Positions 8,103 through 18,153 of a DNA stretch of 64,000 bases are shown here, in pieces. This stretch comes from Kordiimonas gwangyangensis DSM 19435 = JCM 12864 (lineage in GTDB: Bacteria; Pseudomonadota; Alphaproteobacteria; Sphingomonadales; Kordiimonadaceae). Where the stretch lies: positions 576,595 through 640,594 of the forward strand of contig NZ_AQXF01000003.1 of the NCBI RefSeq assembly GCF_000375545.1. Reading direction: 5' to 3'. Position 1 is the first letter of the stretch, and each line of letters opens with the position of its first letter. Position numbers and translations under genes: made by a program. Below the pieces are notes generated by a model. It was not told the DNA's origin. It saw only the letters and a list, made by a program, of their open reading frames with translations, and made no database searches.

Positions 8103-8861
8103 ATGGGAACGGTGCCTAAGAAGCGGGTGATGGTATTTGGCGATAGCCATGTGGCCGCGGTGCAGGACGCCTTTGGCGACTATAGCCCACGCAATGCTGA
8201 GCTTGAGATCAGCGTGCACGCGCGCGCCCGCAAGACAGAAGATGGCGGCACTGCAGGGGATACACCGCAGGCTGAATTTTTTGCCGCCATCCGGGACCTA
8301 GACCCTGCGGATATCATCATTTCCATGACTCGCGGAAATTTCCATAATTTTGTCAGCCTCGTGCAGCACCCGGTGCCATTTGATTTTCAGATGCCCGGTG
8401 AGGACTGCCCTGAGGGTGAGGCAACGCTAATTCCCTTCAAGGTGCTTGAAGGCTCTTTCGAGATCGGGCTGCGGCGTGACCTCAGGATGATGGTGAGGAT
8501 CAAGGAAGGTAGCAAAGCAGCGGTCTTTCAATTGGCGCCACCGCCACCCAAGGGAAACTTGGATTTGATACGGCAGTATCCTGGCCCGTTCAAAAAATTG
8601 GGCCTCTTGCAACATGGGCTTTCAGCGCCGAGTTTGCGGGTGAAGGTCTGGCGGCTATATAATCTGATGTTGAAAAGGCTGTGCGACGAGGTTGGGGTAA
8701 TATTTGTCCCTGTGCCAGATGGTTGTCAGGGCGAGGATGGCTGCCTAAAGCTTGAGTATTATGCGCCTGACGCGACCCATGCAAACGGCGCCTATGGCCG
8801 GCTTTTGCTGGAGCAAATTGAAGGCATTGCCTCGGGTGACACCAATAAAATTGGGGCATAG
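8103..8861 (+). CDS. SGNH-hydrolase-like protein, first tandem paralogue
   Basis: 252 residues. It shows an SGNH/GDSL pattern: block I VFGDSH (Ser14 candidate nucleophile), a GNFH segment (Gly78, Asn79) in the place of the block III Asn, and block V APDATHAN with Asp223 and His226 as the DxxH pair. All four hallmark residues are present. No signal peptide or membrane segment is seen. It starts a same-strand run with a second SGNH-like gene, a GSCFA gene and a methyltransferase. In other systems SGNH proteins add or remove acetyl/acyl groups on carbohydrates; the substrate here is unknown. The start codon has only a weak RBS. Confidence 0.75.
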   Translation: MGTVPKKRVMVFGDSHVAAVQDAFGDYSPRNAELEISVHARARKTEDGGTAGDTPQAEFFAAIRDLDPADIIISMTRGNFHNFVSLVQHPVPFDFQMPGEDCPEGEATLIPFKVLEGSFEIGLRRDLRMMVRIKEGSKAAVFQLAPPPPKGNLDLIRQYPGPFKKLGLLQHGLSAPSLRVKVWRLYNLMLKRLCDEVGVIFVPVPDGCQGEDGCLKLEYYAPDATHANGAYGRLLLEQIEGIASGDTNKIGA

Positions 8862-8959
8862 CCAACAGCGTTGCCGGGGCGAGCGCGTAGGGTGTGGCGT
8901 TCCCGCACGCTGCGTGATAGCAACAGGCGACGTGGTTCGTGGACCGATGAGTAAGGAAG

Positions 8960-9781
8960 ATGAGTTTGTTTTTCCGCAAAAGACGGGTGCTGGTTTTTGG
9001 TGATAGCCACGTAGAGGCGCTGCAACAAGCCTTGCAGGAACGTGGCGCGACACGGCGTGGCATCACCATTGAAGCGTTTTACCGGAAGGTGCCTGCCATG
9101 AACGGCGGCTTCCGCGGCGACACCACACTTGATGAATTCAAGGAACGCGCGCAAGAGCTTGGGCCCAAGGATATGGTTGTCTCCATGCTGATGGGGAACT
9201 TCCACCATATGGTGGGCATGGTGCAGCACCCTGAGCCCTATGATTTCCTGTTGCCGGGCGACGATACCTCGCCCGAGGACGGCACAACGCTGATCCCCTA
9301 TAAAGTGCTGGAAGACTTTTTCCTTAGGCGGCTGAGCAAGGAAAATGAGCCAGTGCGTTTCTTTCGCCGCCGCACAGACGCCTGTGTGTGCCATTTGATG
9401 GCGCCGCCCCCAAAGGAAAGCACGAAGTATATCCTGCAGGGCCCTCAGGTATTCCTGCGCATGCATATCAAGGAGCGGGGTGTCTCCCCCGCGCCGCTAC
9501 GGCAGAAATTCTGGCGTTTGCAGAAGCGTGTGATGGAACAGATTTTTGCCGACTATGAGGTGCCGCTTATTCCTGTGCCAAAGGAGTGTCTGTCGGAGCG
9601 CGGTTTCCTAAGGGAAGAATATTCTGCGCCGGACGCGACACACGCCAACAAGGAATATGGCAAGCTGCTTATCAAACAGATCGAAAAGCTCGTCCGTGCT
9701 CAAACTGGTAAAAAGACCAGTAAAGCCATGGGACGGCGGAAAAAACTGACACCAAAACAAAAGGGTACAGAGGCAGCATGA
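8960..9781 (+). CDS. SGNH-hydrolase-like protein, second tandem paralogue
   Basis: 273 residues and clearly homologous to the preceding gene along its length. The shared segments are VFGDSHVEAL (Ser16), SMLMGNFHHMVGMVQHPEPYD (Gly79, Asn80), TLIPYKVLEDF, the PPP stretch near 149-151, FWRL and APDATHAN (Asp225, His228). It has an extra lysine/arginine-rich C-terminal tail (about 244-270, KKTSKAMGRRKKLTPKQK) that could bind an anionic surface or polymer. AAGGA lies just before the ATG. Its stop codon overlaps the GSCFA start as ATGA, so the two are translationally coupled. Confidence 0.75.
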   Translation: MSLFFRKRRVLVFGDSHVEALQQALQERGATRRGITIEAFYRKVPAMNGGFRGDTTLDEFKERAQELGPKDMVVSMLMGNFHHMVGMVQHPEPYDFLLPGDDTSPEDGTTLIPYKVLEDFFLRRLSKENEPVRFFRRRTDACVCHLMAPPPKESTKYILQGPQVFLRMHIKERGVSPAPLRQKFWRLQKRVMEQIFADYEVPLIPVPKECLSERGFLREEYSAPDATHANKEYGKLLIKQIEKLVRAQTGKKTSKAMGRRKKLTPKQKGTEAA

Positions 9782-10866
9782 CCGACCATCCCTATAAATC
9801 CTTGCCTGACAAGGCATTCTGGCGCCGTTCAGTGGCTGCGCCGCACATGGCGGATGTGGACCCCGTTGGTGTTTTTGAGCTCCAGCTCACGCGCGAGAAA
9901 AAGGTAGCGACCGCAGGCAGTTGTTTTGCTCAACATATTGCGCGGCACCTCAAGAGCTCGGGCTTTCAGTATTATGTTGCGGAGCCGGGGCACGCCATCG
10001 TGCCTGAGCAGATCCGCACTGAACACGGCTATGGCCTCTTCTCCGCGCGCTACGGCAATATCTATACAGCGCGCCAGTTGCTGCAGTTGATCGACCGCGC
10101 CTACGGTCGTTTCATGCCGGAAGAGGGCGCTTGGGTTGACGCGGACGGAAGTGTGCGGGACCCGTTCCGCCCGACCGTGCAACCAGGCAATTTCATATCG
10201 GTGGCCGAGATGGAGGGCGACCGCGCGCAGCACTTGGCTGCCGTGCGGGAAATGTTTGAAACCCTCGACGTGTTTGTCTTCACTCTTGGGCTTACGGAAT
10301 GCTGGCGCTCACGCGCTGACGGTGCGGTTTTCCCGCTGTGCCCGGGCGTGAGTGGCGGCGAATTCGACGCCGATAAATATGAATTCTATAACCAGACAGC
10401 CGATGATGTGACGGCAGATATGTCCGCCTTCATCGAGAAGCTCAGGGCGGTAAACCCGGCCGCGGAAGTGGTGCTGACGGTCTCACCCGTGCCCCTGATG
10501 GCAACGGCGGAACCCGGCGCACAGGTGCTTTCGGCCACCACCTACTCAAAAGCGGTGTTGCGCGTGGCAGCGGAAACCCTGCGCCAGCGCCACACGGGTG
10601 TGCATTATTTCCCCTCCTTCGAGGTGATCACCGGCGCCTATAACCGCGGTCAATATTATGCCGACGACCTGCGCAACGTGGTCGAAGACGGTGTTGAGCA
10701 TGTGATGCGGCTTTTCCTCCGCCATGCAGCGGGTGAGGACGCTGCGAGCGCGGAAGTGGACGCAAAAGCGGACGACACCTCGGAAGACGATTTCCTTGCC
10801 AAAAGCGCGGCCCTCGTGGAAGCTGAATGTGACGAAATCCTCCTGGATCAAAGCGCAGAAAGCTGA
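9778..10866 (+). CDS. GSCFA-domain protein
   Basis: 362 residues. The family-naming motif GSCFAQHIARHL lies at residues 47-58, followed by the conserved GNIYTARQLLQL, VFVFTLGLTECW and VVLTVSPVPLMAT segments. GSCFA proteins are SGNH-like and thought to be esterases or acyltransferases acting on surface material, but few have been studied. The C-terminal 40 residues are acidic. It overlaps the upstream SGNH-like gene by 4 nt and is followed after 12 nt by the methyltransferase gene. Two SGNH-like proteins and a GSCFA protein in one operon suggest a shared carbohydrate or lipid modification job (inference). Confidence 0.88.
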   Translation: MTDHPYKSLPDKAFWRRSVAAPHMADVDPVGVFELQLTREKKVATAGSCFAQHIARHLKSSGFQYYVAEPGHAIVPEQIRTEHGYGLFSARYGNIYTARQLLQLIDRAYGRFMPEEGAWVDADGSVRDPFRPTVQPGNFISVAEMEGDRAQHLAAVREMFETLDVFVFTLGLTECWRSRADGAVFPLCPGVSGGEFDADKYEFYNQTADDVTADMSAFIEKLRAVNPAAEVVLTVSPVPLMATAEPGAQVLSATTYSKAVLRVAAETLRQRHTGVHYFPSFEVITGAYNRGQYYADDLRNVVEDGVEHVMRLFLRHAAGEDAASAEVDAKADDTSEDDFLAKSAALVEAECDEILLDQSAES

Positions 10867-10878
10867 CGGGGTGCTGCC

Positions 10879-11643
10879 ATGACCAACCAGTTCTATGACC
10901 CGATGGCGCCGTTTTACCATCTTGTGCATGGTGACTGGGAGGCGAGCATTGCGCGGCAGTCTGCGGCGCTTGATGGCATCATCCGTGAGCGGCTCGGGCA
11001 GGGTGGTGGTGAGGCGCTTCTCGATGTGACGTGCGGTATCGGCACACAGGCGCTGGGCCTAGCGGCACGCGGCTATCAGGTGACAGCGTCTGACCTGTCC
11101 CCCGCCTCCATTGAGCGCGCGAAGACCGAAGCGCACAAGCGTGGCCTGACTATCGACTTTCATGTCGCCGATATGTGCAGGGTGCACGAAACCTATTGTG
11201 GCAAATTTGACGTGGTCTATTCCGCTGACAATGCGGTGACGCACCTACTGTCGGACGACCTGATCCTCTCCGCGCTCAAGTCCTTTCACCATGCGCTCAA
11301 GCCCGGCGGGCTGTGCATGGTAACCATGCGGGACTATGACAAGGTTGATAAGGGCGGCAGCCAGCTCCATCCCTTTGGTGTGCGCCGCCACGACGGTGTG
11401 AACTGGGCAGTTTATCAGGTGTGGGACTGGCGGGATGACGGCTCAGACATCTATGACTTCACCATGTATTTCACCGCAGACGACGGCAAGGCTGAGCTTA
11501 AAACCCACGCCATGCGTGCGGCTTTTTATGCGCTTTCTCCGGCGCGCATGATGGCGCTTTTTGAAGAGGCTGGATTTGGCGCAGTGGAGCGCATTGATGG
11601 TGTCTTCTTCCAGCCGGTGATTGTGGGCCGCAAGCGAGACTAG
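10879..11643 (+). CDS. Class I SAM-dependent methyltransferase
   Basis: 254 residues. The SAM-binding motif I reads LLDVTCGIGTQALGLAARGY (about 55-74), the acidic end of strand 2 is ASDLSPASIERAK, motif II contains FDVVYSADNAVTHL and motif III LKPGGLCMVTMRDYD. The N-terminal FYDPMAPFYHLVH resembles glycine/sarcosine-type and small-molecule methyltransferases. The acceptor is not known. It is the last gene of the SGNH/GSCFA run. Its TAG stop shares the four bases CTAG with the stop of the convergent sulfotransferase-like gene. Confidence 0.85.
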   Translation: MTNQFYDPMAPFYHLVHGDWEASIARQSAALDGIIRERLGQGGGEALLDVTCGIGTQALGLAARGYQVTASDLSPASIERAKTEAHKRGLTIDFHVADMCRVHETYCGKFDVVYSADNAVTHLLSDDLILSALKSFHHALKPGGLCMVTMRDYDKVDKGGSQLHPFGVRRHDGVNWAVYQVWDWRDDGSDIYDFTMYFTADDGKAELKTHAMRAAFYALSPARMMALFEEAGFGAVERIDGVFFQPVIVGRKRD

Positions 11644-12638
11644 CCCTTCATCTCCGCTTCTAGCCGTTCCTTCAATATTTGCAGTCGCGGGTCTTTATGG
11701 CCCGCAAGGCGTGCAAGCTGTGCGGCCATATAGGCATGCTGGCTGGCGATATCCAGCTTGTCGGCTGCTGTGACAATGGGCGCGGTAGCTTCTTCCAGCA
11801 CCTTTGTGCCGACCATCGCCGCGTGATACTCTTCCAGCATGCGGCGGTTCTGCCATTCGAACCGGTTGTGAATTTCTGTGAACTGCGCTTGGGTCAGCTT
11901 GGTGCGTTGGATGGGCTCATCGGGGTCCATGAGCAGGCGCAGGAAAGCGTCCGGCTTTTGGCCCTCAAGAATATCCGCGTGGCGGCTCATGAAATGAAGC
12001 AGGCGGCCATCAAGGCTTGGGTTCTCCCGTCCCGGTAGCACCAGTCCATCAGTCCCGACGCCAATTGCGGTGGCGAAGTCCGAAATCAGGTTGCCGCCTT
12101 CAAGGAACGCCGGCGCCATGTAGCGCACATGCCAGGACGCCAGCTTCACATTTCCGCGCCATTCTTTCATCACCTTGCGGTAGTTGGGGCGAAGTTGGGC
12201 GATGCGCTTTTCGATAATCTCATCAAGCCCGATACCGCTTTTAAGCGCCCACTGTCGCCAAAGCGCGATCAACTGCTCATCCTGTCTCCTGATATAATAG
12301 ACCAGATGCACCGGAATCTGCTCCGCGATCTCGCGGAAGAGGGTCGCGTTGCCGGGGTTGAATAGGTATTCCGACGATAGCACCAACTTGGCCGGGCCGT
12401 CTGCTGTGCGCCGCACCTCGGCAATCCAGTTTGCCACCTTTGCCATGGTGCCTGCCGTTGATTGCTGCATGAGGGTGGTCAGCGGGTTGGCAGGGGGATT
12501 GTCCTCTCTCGCGACAGTCAGGTCCGCCGCTGGCTGCAGGACCGACAGCTCACGCAAGGCGCGCCAGTTTTCATAAAGGAATGTCTGAATGGAAGTCGAA
12601 CCCGCCTTGGCGTGCCCGATATGCAGGTATAACGACAT
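11640..12638 (-). CDS. Sulfotransferase-like protein (PAPS-type P-loop)
   Basis: 332 residues from the ATG at 12638, where the protein begins with the family-typical SLYLHIGHAKAGSTSIQTFL. That loop is the 5'-phosphosulfate-binding motif of PAPS-dependent sulfotransferases. An in-frame GTG at 12680 would add 14 residues; neither start has a strong RBS. A second typical element, VHLVYYIRRQDEQLIALWRQ, corresponds to the 3'-phosphate-binding region. Such proteins sulfate glycans or small molecules. It meets the methyltransferase tail to tail with overlapping stop codons. It may belong to the same surface-modification module (inference). Confidence 0.75.
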   Translation of the reverse strand: MSLYLHIGHAKAGSTSIQTFLYENWRALRELSVLQPAADLTVAREDNPPANPLTTLMQQSTAGTMAKVANWIAEVRRTADGPAKLVLSSEYLFNPGNATLFREIAEQIPVHLVYYIRRQDEQLIALWRQWALKSGIGLDEIIEKRIAQLRPNYRKVMKEWRGNVKLASWHVRYMAPAFLEGGNLISDFATAIGVGTDGLVLPGRENPSLDGRLLHFMSRHADILEGQKPDAFLRLLMDPDEPIQRTKLTQAQFTEIHNRFEWQNRRMLEEYHAAMVGTKVLEEATAPIVTAADKLDIASQHAYMAAQLARLAGHKDPRLQILKERLEAEMKG

Positions 12639-12730
12639 GTCATCAGCGCTGTACACGGCTTTCCCCAAGCGGTTTCGCACAAGGCATAAAAGTATTTGCC
12701 CCAGAAATCAAAAAATCTATCCGAGACCTC

Positions 12731-12759
12731 TTGAAGCCGTAACAATTAAGGCATAGATA
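12731..12759 (+). promoter_or_regulatory. Candidate groESL promoter
   Basis: TTGAAG (12731-12736) and TAGATA (12754-12759) are spaced by 17 nt just upstream of the CIRCE element. The -35 also overlaps CTTGAA, as in alphaproteobacterial heat-shock promoters. Prediction by eye. Confidence 0.5.
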
Positions 12760-12769
12760 GTGGCTTGCG

Positions 12770-12796
12770 TTAGCACTCGGGGTGAGTGAGTGCTAA
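12770..12796. promoter_or_regulatory. CIRCE operator (HrcA-binding site)
   Basis: The sequence is TTAGCACTC, nine bases, then GAGTGCTAA, a perfect match to the CIRCE consensus. It lies between the predicted promoter and groES, 42 nt before the start codon. HrcA, a heat-labile repressor, should bind here; its gene is not in the window. Confidence 0.97.
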
Positions 12797-12838
12797 CAAT
12801 TCATATTTTAACGGTTTATCATTTTCAGGAGACAAACC

Positions 12839-13126
12839 ATGGCTTTTCGTCCGCTTCATGACCGTGTACTGGTCAAGCGTCTTGAGAGCGAAGAGAAAAC
12901 CAAAGGCGGCATCATTCTGCCGGATACGGTAAAAGAAAAACCGTCCGAAGGTGAAATTCTCGCAGTTGGCACCGGCATTCGCGGTGAAGACGGCAAGGTA
13001 ACCGCGCTTGACGTTAAAGTTGGCGACAAGGTTCTCTTTGGCAAATGGTCTGGCACCGAAGTCAAGATCGACGGCCAAGACCTGCTGATCATGCAAGAAA
13101 AAGACATCATGGGCATCATCGAGTAA
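12839..13126 (+). CDS. groES: Co-chaperonin GroES
   Basis: 95 residues, standard GroES size. It begins [19 protein letters not shown], contains the mobile loop region [15 protein letters not shown] (GroEL-binding) and ends [13 protein letters not shown]-like. It forms the heptameric lid of the GroEL folding cage in the cytosol. An AGGAG Shine-Dalgarno precedes the ATG. It is the first gene of a groES-groEL operon under CIRCE control. Codon use is biased as in highly expressed genes. Confidence 0.99.
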   Translation: MAFRPLHDRVLVKRLESEEKTKGGIILPDTVKEKPSEGEILAVGTGIRGEDGKVTALDVKVGDKVLFGKWSGTEVKIDGQDLLIMQEKDIMGIIE

Positions 13127-13143
13127 CCAACCGGTTGCTCTGA

Positions 13144-14832
<1,689 letters not shown>

Positions 14833-14860
14833 GCCAGCCATCCGGCTAACCGGTAAAAAT

Positions 14861-14896
14861 AAAACCTCCCGGGGAGTAATCTCCGGGAGGTTTTTT
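14861..14896 (+). terminator. Rho-independent terminator of groESL
   Basis: The arms CCTCCC...GGAG and CTCC...GGGAGG (14865-14890), with loop TAAT and a small GG bulge, are followed by TTTTTT. The preceding AAAA would also let it act on the opposite strand for the small convergent gene. Confidence 0.9.
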
Positions 14897-14921
14897 CATG
14901 CTCGCAATTGCCGCCGAAGTG

Positions 14922-15080
14922 TCAGCGTTTTGCGATGATATAGATGGCGTGGATAATGCCCGGGAAGTAGCCGAGGATGGTCAGGAGGATGTTAATCCAG
15001 AACTGCGCGCCAAGGCCAACCTGAAGGAATACACCAAGCGGCGGCAGCAGAATCGCGATGATAATGCGAATAATGTCCAT
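14922..15080 (-). CDS. Pmp3/YqaE-family micro-membrane protein
   Basis: 52 residues, short enough to be missed by routine length cut-offs. The protein begins MDIIRIIIAILLPPLGVFLQ and continues through GLGAQFWINILLTILGYFPG to IIHAIYIIAKR. This is the Pmp3/YqaE (UPF0057) pattern: two membrane helices, a PPLGV turn, and the conserved LGYFPGIIHAIY. Family members affect membrane potential and are often stress-induced. AGGGA lies 8 nt before the ATG. It converges on groEL and may share the hairpin between them. Confidence 0.95.
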   Translation of the reverse strand: MDIIRIIIAILLPPLGVFLQVGLGAQFWINILLTILGYFPGIIHAIYIIAKR

Positions 15081-15119
15081 ATCTATTTCCCTGTATAATG
15101 GATCTGTTGATCAAGCCTG

Positions 15120-15494
15120 TTAGCGTTGCTTGACAAAGTCAAGGTCCGCAGGCGTGAAGTCCCCGCCCAGCATGGTCGGCATCATTCTTTGGCGAAAGGG
15201 ATCATTGAGGCCGGAATAGTCTGAGCCTTCAAAGCAAGGGAAGTGATCCAGCTCGTCCTCGCTGATATCGATGCGGCAGCACTTGCCGTCCGCACAGATG
15301 GTAATTGCTGAAAACGGGAAAGCGTAGCGTGTGGCACCAATGCCCAGCACGCCGCCACGGCGAAGGATCACATGGCTGAAAGCGCCGTCGTGCGGGCCCA
15401 TCACCACATCCTCGATGACACCCAGTTTTTCACCGGATAGCCCAACCACCTGTTTCTGGTGGATCTGTTTCACTGTCACTGCCTGATAGGTCAT
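15120..15494 (-). CDS. PRC-barrel domain protein
   Basis: 124 residues. The first ~75 residues form a PRC-barrel: VGLSGEKLGVIEDVVMGPHDGAFSHVILRRGGVLGIGATRYAFPF. The remainder (DELDHFPCFEGSDYSGLNDPFRQ) is acidic and without a recognised motif. PRC-barrel proteins are small beta-barrels found in photosynthetic reaction centre H subunits, RimM and many stress-related bacterial proteins; the role here is unknown. GGAGAGG precedes the ATG. It is followed 39 nt downstream on the same strand by the Pmp3-type gene, so the two may be one stress operon (inference). Confidence 0.85.
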   Translation of the reverse strand: MTYQAVTVKQIHQKQVVGLSGEKLGVIEDVVMGPHDGAFSHVILRRGGVLGIGATRYAFPFSAITICADGKCCRIDISEDELDHFPCFEGSDYSGLNDPFRQRMMPTMLGGDFTPADLDFVKQR

Positions 15495-15675
15495 CGTAGC
15501 CTCTCCAACCGAGCGTAAGCGGAATACTTACGAGTCTTAAACCTGTCTGCATCGGTTTGCTGTGCGGTTTGCTGGGGCGCGAAATAAAAAAGGCATAAAG
15601 GCGCGGGGCAAGCGCCAATCCAAACATGTTTTCTAAAAATTAACGCTTAGGGTTTACTGAAGACACTAGAGAGGC

Positions 15676-15728
15676 GCATGAACGACAGTTTTGCCAGACG
15701 CTTGGGGCGGTTTGGTAAACGTTCATGC
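15676..15728 (+). promoter_or_regulatory. Stem-loop in chemoreceptor leader
   Basis: Perfect 9-bp arms GCATGAACG (15676-15684) and CGTTCATGC (15720-15728). Inside them TTTGCCA (15690-15696) can pair with TGGTAAA (15713-15719), with one G-T pair, giving an extended hairpin. It lies 54 nt before the chemoreceptor start and could be an operator or an RNA leader structure. Confidence 0.4.
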
Positions 15729-15781
15729 CAGTAATTTCGGACTAAATTCGGTTGGGGGGTGGCTTTCTTCGTTGGAGAAGG

Positions 15782-17839
15782 ATGAATATGCTTGCTTGGC
15801 TTCAGAATAAATCCATTTCGCTCAGGGTTTTTATCCTTGCGGCTGTCGGGGTCCTAGGACTCATCGCGGTATTGGTCACTCATATTGTATCAGACTCGGT
15901 AGTGCGTGAAGCCACAGACGAGGCAGAGCATTTTAGTAAGATAAATGTCCTGACGAAGGACCTGGAGCGGCAGGCGCTGCAACTGCGCCGCCGGGAGAAG
16001 GACTTCTTCCTCAGGCAAGACATGAAATATGTCGGCCTATATGACGAGGCCAGTGCAGAGGCAGGCAAAGACCTTGAGGCACTGCAATCCAACCTGAATA
16101 ATAGCCAGATGAAGACCGCGGTCGGTGAGCTTGCCGCGACCGTACCGGCGCACAAAGCCCAGTTCCATAAGGTTGTGGATACCTATGTCGCCATCGGGCT
16201 TGATGAGGAAAGCGGCCTGCAGGGTGACCTACGCGCGGCGGTCCACGGTATTGAAAGCCTTCTTGATGCCAACCGGAACGACCAGCTTGAAATCCTGATG
16301 CTGATGCTGCGACGGCATGAGAAAGACTTCATCATGCGCGTCGACCGCAAGTATATCGACCGTGTGAACGCGCGTGGGCAGGAATTCAAGGCAGCCCTCA
16401 GCCAGTCCCGTTTCGGGGCAGACATGAAAGCTGAGATTACAGCAGGGCTTGATAGCTACCTCGCAGCTTTCAAGGCCTATTCTGACCGCCGCCTCACTCT
16501 TGATGAGGAAATGAGCGAGCTCAGCGAAATTTATAGCCGAATGGATGAGCCATTTGAGACACTGAATACAGTGTCAGGGCGGCTTTATGCCGAGAAGGTT
16601 GCGGAGGCCGAGGCCGCCGAATCCGCAGCATTTGCGACCCTTGTGATGATCACCATTGTCATGATCGTGCTGGCGCTTCTGATTGCGGCGGCTGTTATCA
16701 AGGCAACCGTCTATCCGGTTCGTTCGCTTGAAGTCGCGCTTAGCGGCATTGCTGGTGGCGATTTCCAGACCACGGTACCGGGCACCCAGTTCCGCGATGA
16801 GCTTGGCAGCATGGCGCGCACGGCGGAACAGTTGCGTGATAGCGCGGCTGAACGTGTGCGGCTTGAAGCGGACGCACGCAAGCGTGTGGAAGAAGAAGCG
16901 CGGGAAGAACGTGAAAGAGCGGCTGCTGAAGCCGCAGCAGAACGCGAGAAGGTTGAGGCAGAGCGCGCAGCCGCCGCACGGCGGGAAGAGCGCGCGAACA
17001 AGCTGAACGCGCTCGTCACCTCATTCGATAGTGCGATTGGCGATGCCGTTCATAACCTTGACGGTGCGTCTGTGCAGATGCGCAACACGGCGGGCGAGAT
17101 GGTGGATGTGGCAGACACCACGGGCCGCCAAGTCAATTCCGTCAGTGAAGCTGCGAACCAGATGCAGGAGAATGTCTCCGCCATGGCGTCAGCAATTGAA
17201 GAATTTGCTGCTTCCATCGCTGAAGTGAACCAGCAGATGCACAACGCCAACTCCATTTCGCGTGAGGCGGTTCAAGCATCTGATCGTGGCGGCAAGGCAA
17301 TGGCGCAACTCTCGGAGTCGTCAAAACAGATCGAAGACGTGGTGAAGCTGATCAACGATATCGCGGAGCAGACCAACCTCCTGGCGCTCAATGCCACGAT
17401 TGAAGCGGCACGGGCTGGCGAGGCCGGCAAGGGCTTTGCTGTGGTTGCCAGCGAGGTGAAATCACTCGCGAACCAGACCGCCAAGGCGACAGAGCAGATC
17501 ACTGCACAAATCGCCGACATGCAGAATGTGACCGAGGTGGCGGTAACGGTTATCCAGACCATTGGCGAGGCTAACGACCGGCTGAACAATGTGATGGTGA
17601 ACGTATCCTCCGCGGTGGAGGAGCAACAGGCGACCACCAATGAAATCAGCCGCAGCGTGCAATACACGTCGGAAGGCACCCAGCGTGTGGCGTCCGAAAT
17701 TCATGAGGTGGCCAATGGCGCCGAGAAAACCGGTGCAGCCTCCACGGAAGTGATGTCAGCGGCTGAGCAGCTGGAAATGCTTGCAGCCAATATCAAACGC
17801 GAAGTGGATGGCTTCCTACGGGATGTAAGGCAGATTTGA
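15782..17839 (+). CDS. Methyl-accepting chemotaxis protein with HBM-type sensor
   Basis: About 685 residues from the ATG at 15782, directly after GGAGAAGG; a Met two codons later is possible. There are two membrane helices (about 13-35 and 281-304). The periplasmic region carries two related motifs, [12 protein letters not shown] and [13 protein letters not shown], typical of helical bimodular (HBM) sensor domains. A HAMP domain follows, then a long Ala/Glu/Arg coiled coil (about 350-405), then a full signalling hairpin with [21 protein letters not shown]. It should signal through CheW/CheA; the ligand (organic acids in known HBM receptors) is not predictable. No C-terminal CheR-binding pentapeptide is present. 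Confidence 0.95.
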   Translation: MNMLAWLQNKSISLRVFILAAVGVLGLIAVLVTHIVSDSVVREATDEAEHFSKINVLTKDLERQALQLRRREKDFFLRQDMKYVGLYDEASAEAGKDLEALQSNLNNSQMKTAVGELAATVPAHKAQFHKVVDTYVAIGLDEESGLQGDLRAAVHGIESLLDANRNDQLEILMLMLRRHEKDFIMRVDRKYIDRVNARGQEFKAALSQSRFGADMKAEITAGLDSYLAAFKAYSDRRLTLDEEMSELSEIYSRMDEPFETLNTVSGRLYAEKVAEAEAAESAAFATLVMITIVMIVLALLIAAAVIKATVYPVRSLEVALSGIAGGDFQTTVPGTQFRDELGSMARTAEQLRDSAAERVRLEADARKRVEEEAREERERAAAEAAAEREKVEAERAAAARREERANKLNALVTSFDSAIGDAVHNLDGASVQMRNTAGEMVDVADTTGRQVNSVSEAANQMQENVSAMASAIEEFAASIAEVNQQMHNANSISREAVQASDRGGKAMAQLSESSKQIEDVVKLINDIAEQTNLLALNATIEAARAGEAGKGFAVVASEVKSLANQTAKATEQITAQIADMQNVTEVAVTVIQTIGEANDRLNNVMVNVSSAVEEQQATTNEISRSVQYTSEGTQRVASEIHEVANGAEKTGAASTEVMSAAEQLEMLAANIKREVDGFLRDVRQI

Positions 17840-18153
17840 TGTCGAATTGTCGTCACTGAGGCGCAGCCGAAACGCCATGTCTCTTTTGTGATGAATTTAT
17901 GATTCGGGTGTCACAAACGATGTTTCAGAGGTCTGCTGAGGGCGATAATTCGACAAAATGTAATAAAAGTATCTTTTTAAATCAGATACTTATGTAATTT
18001 GACGCGCAGCTGTAACAATTGTCACAAAAGTTAAACACAAATGTTGATGATGCGCGTCAACTGAGACATGAAACCGCTTGGTAACATGGGCAGTAGCCAA
18101 GGAGACGGCAGTTGGGTGCTTGTTTCCGATTGGCGAAACGATAGGAAGAACAG
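17840..18153. other. 314-nt intergenic region with two inverted repeats
   Basis: No gene is seen between the chemoreceptor and the porin. Two dyads stand out. AAGTATCT (17967-17974) pairs with AGATACTT (17984-17991). TTGACGCGCA (17999-18008) pairs perfectly with TGCGCGTCAA (18051-18060), and between its arms lies the near-palindrome GTAACAATTGTCAC. The region is AT-rich compared with its surroundings and is probably the porin promoter/regulatory region. Confidence 0.6.
17999..18060. promoter_or_regulatory. 10-bp perfect inverted repeat upstream of porin
   Basis: The arms TTGACGCGCA and TGCGCGTCAA are separated by 42 nt that contain the near-palindrome GTAACAATTGTCAC at about 18012-18025. This layout suggests a looping repressor or a large RNA hairpin in the porin leader. 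The binding factor is unknown. Confidence 0.45.

Noticed and set aside
16855-16995. Separate coiled-coil gene inside the chemoreceptor
   Set aside because: The Ala/Glu/Arg-rich stretch is continuous with HAMP and signalling domains in one frame.
18009-18030. Possible Pho box upstream of the porin (TGTAAC/TGTCAC)
   Set aside because: The repeats are 9 bp apart instead of 11 and match poorly, so phosphate control is not supported by sequence.
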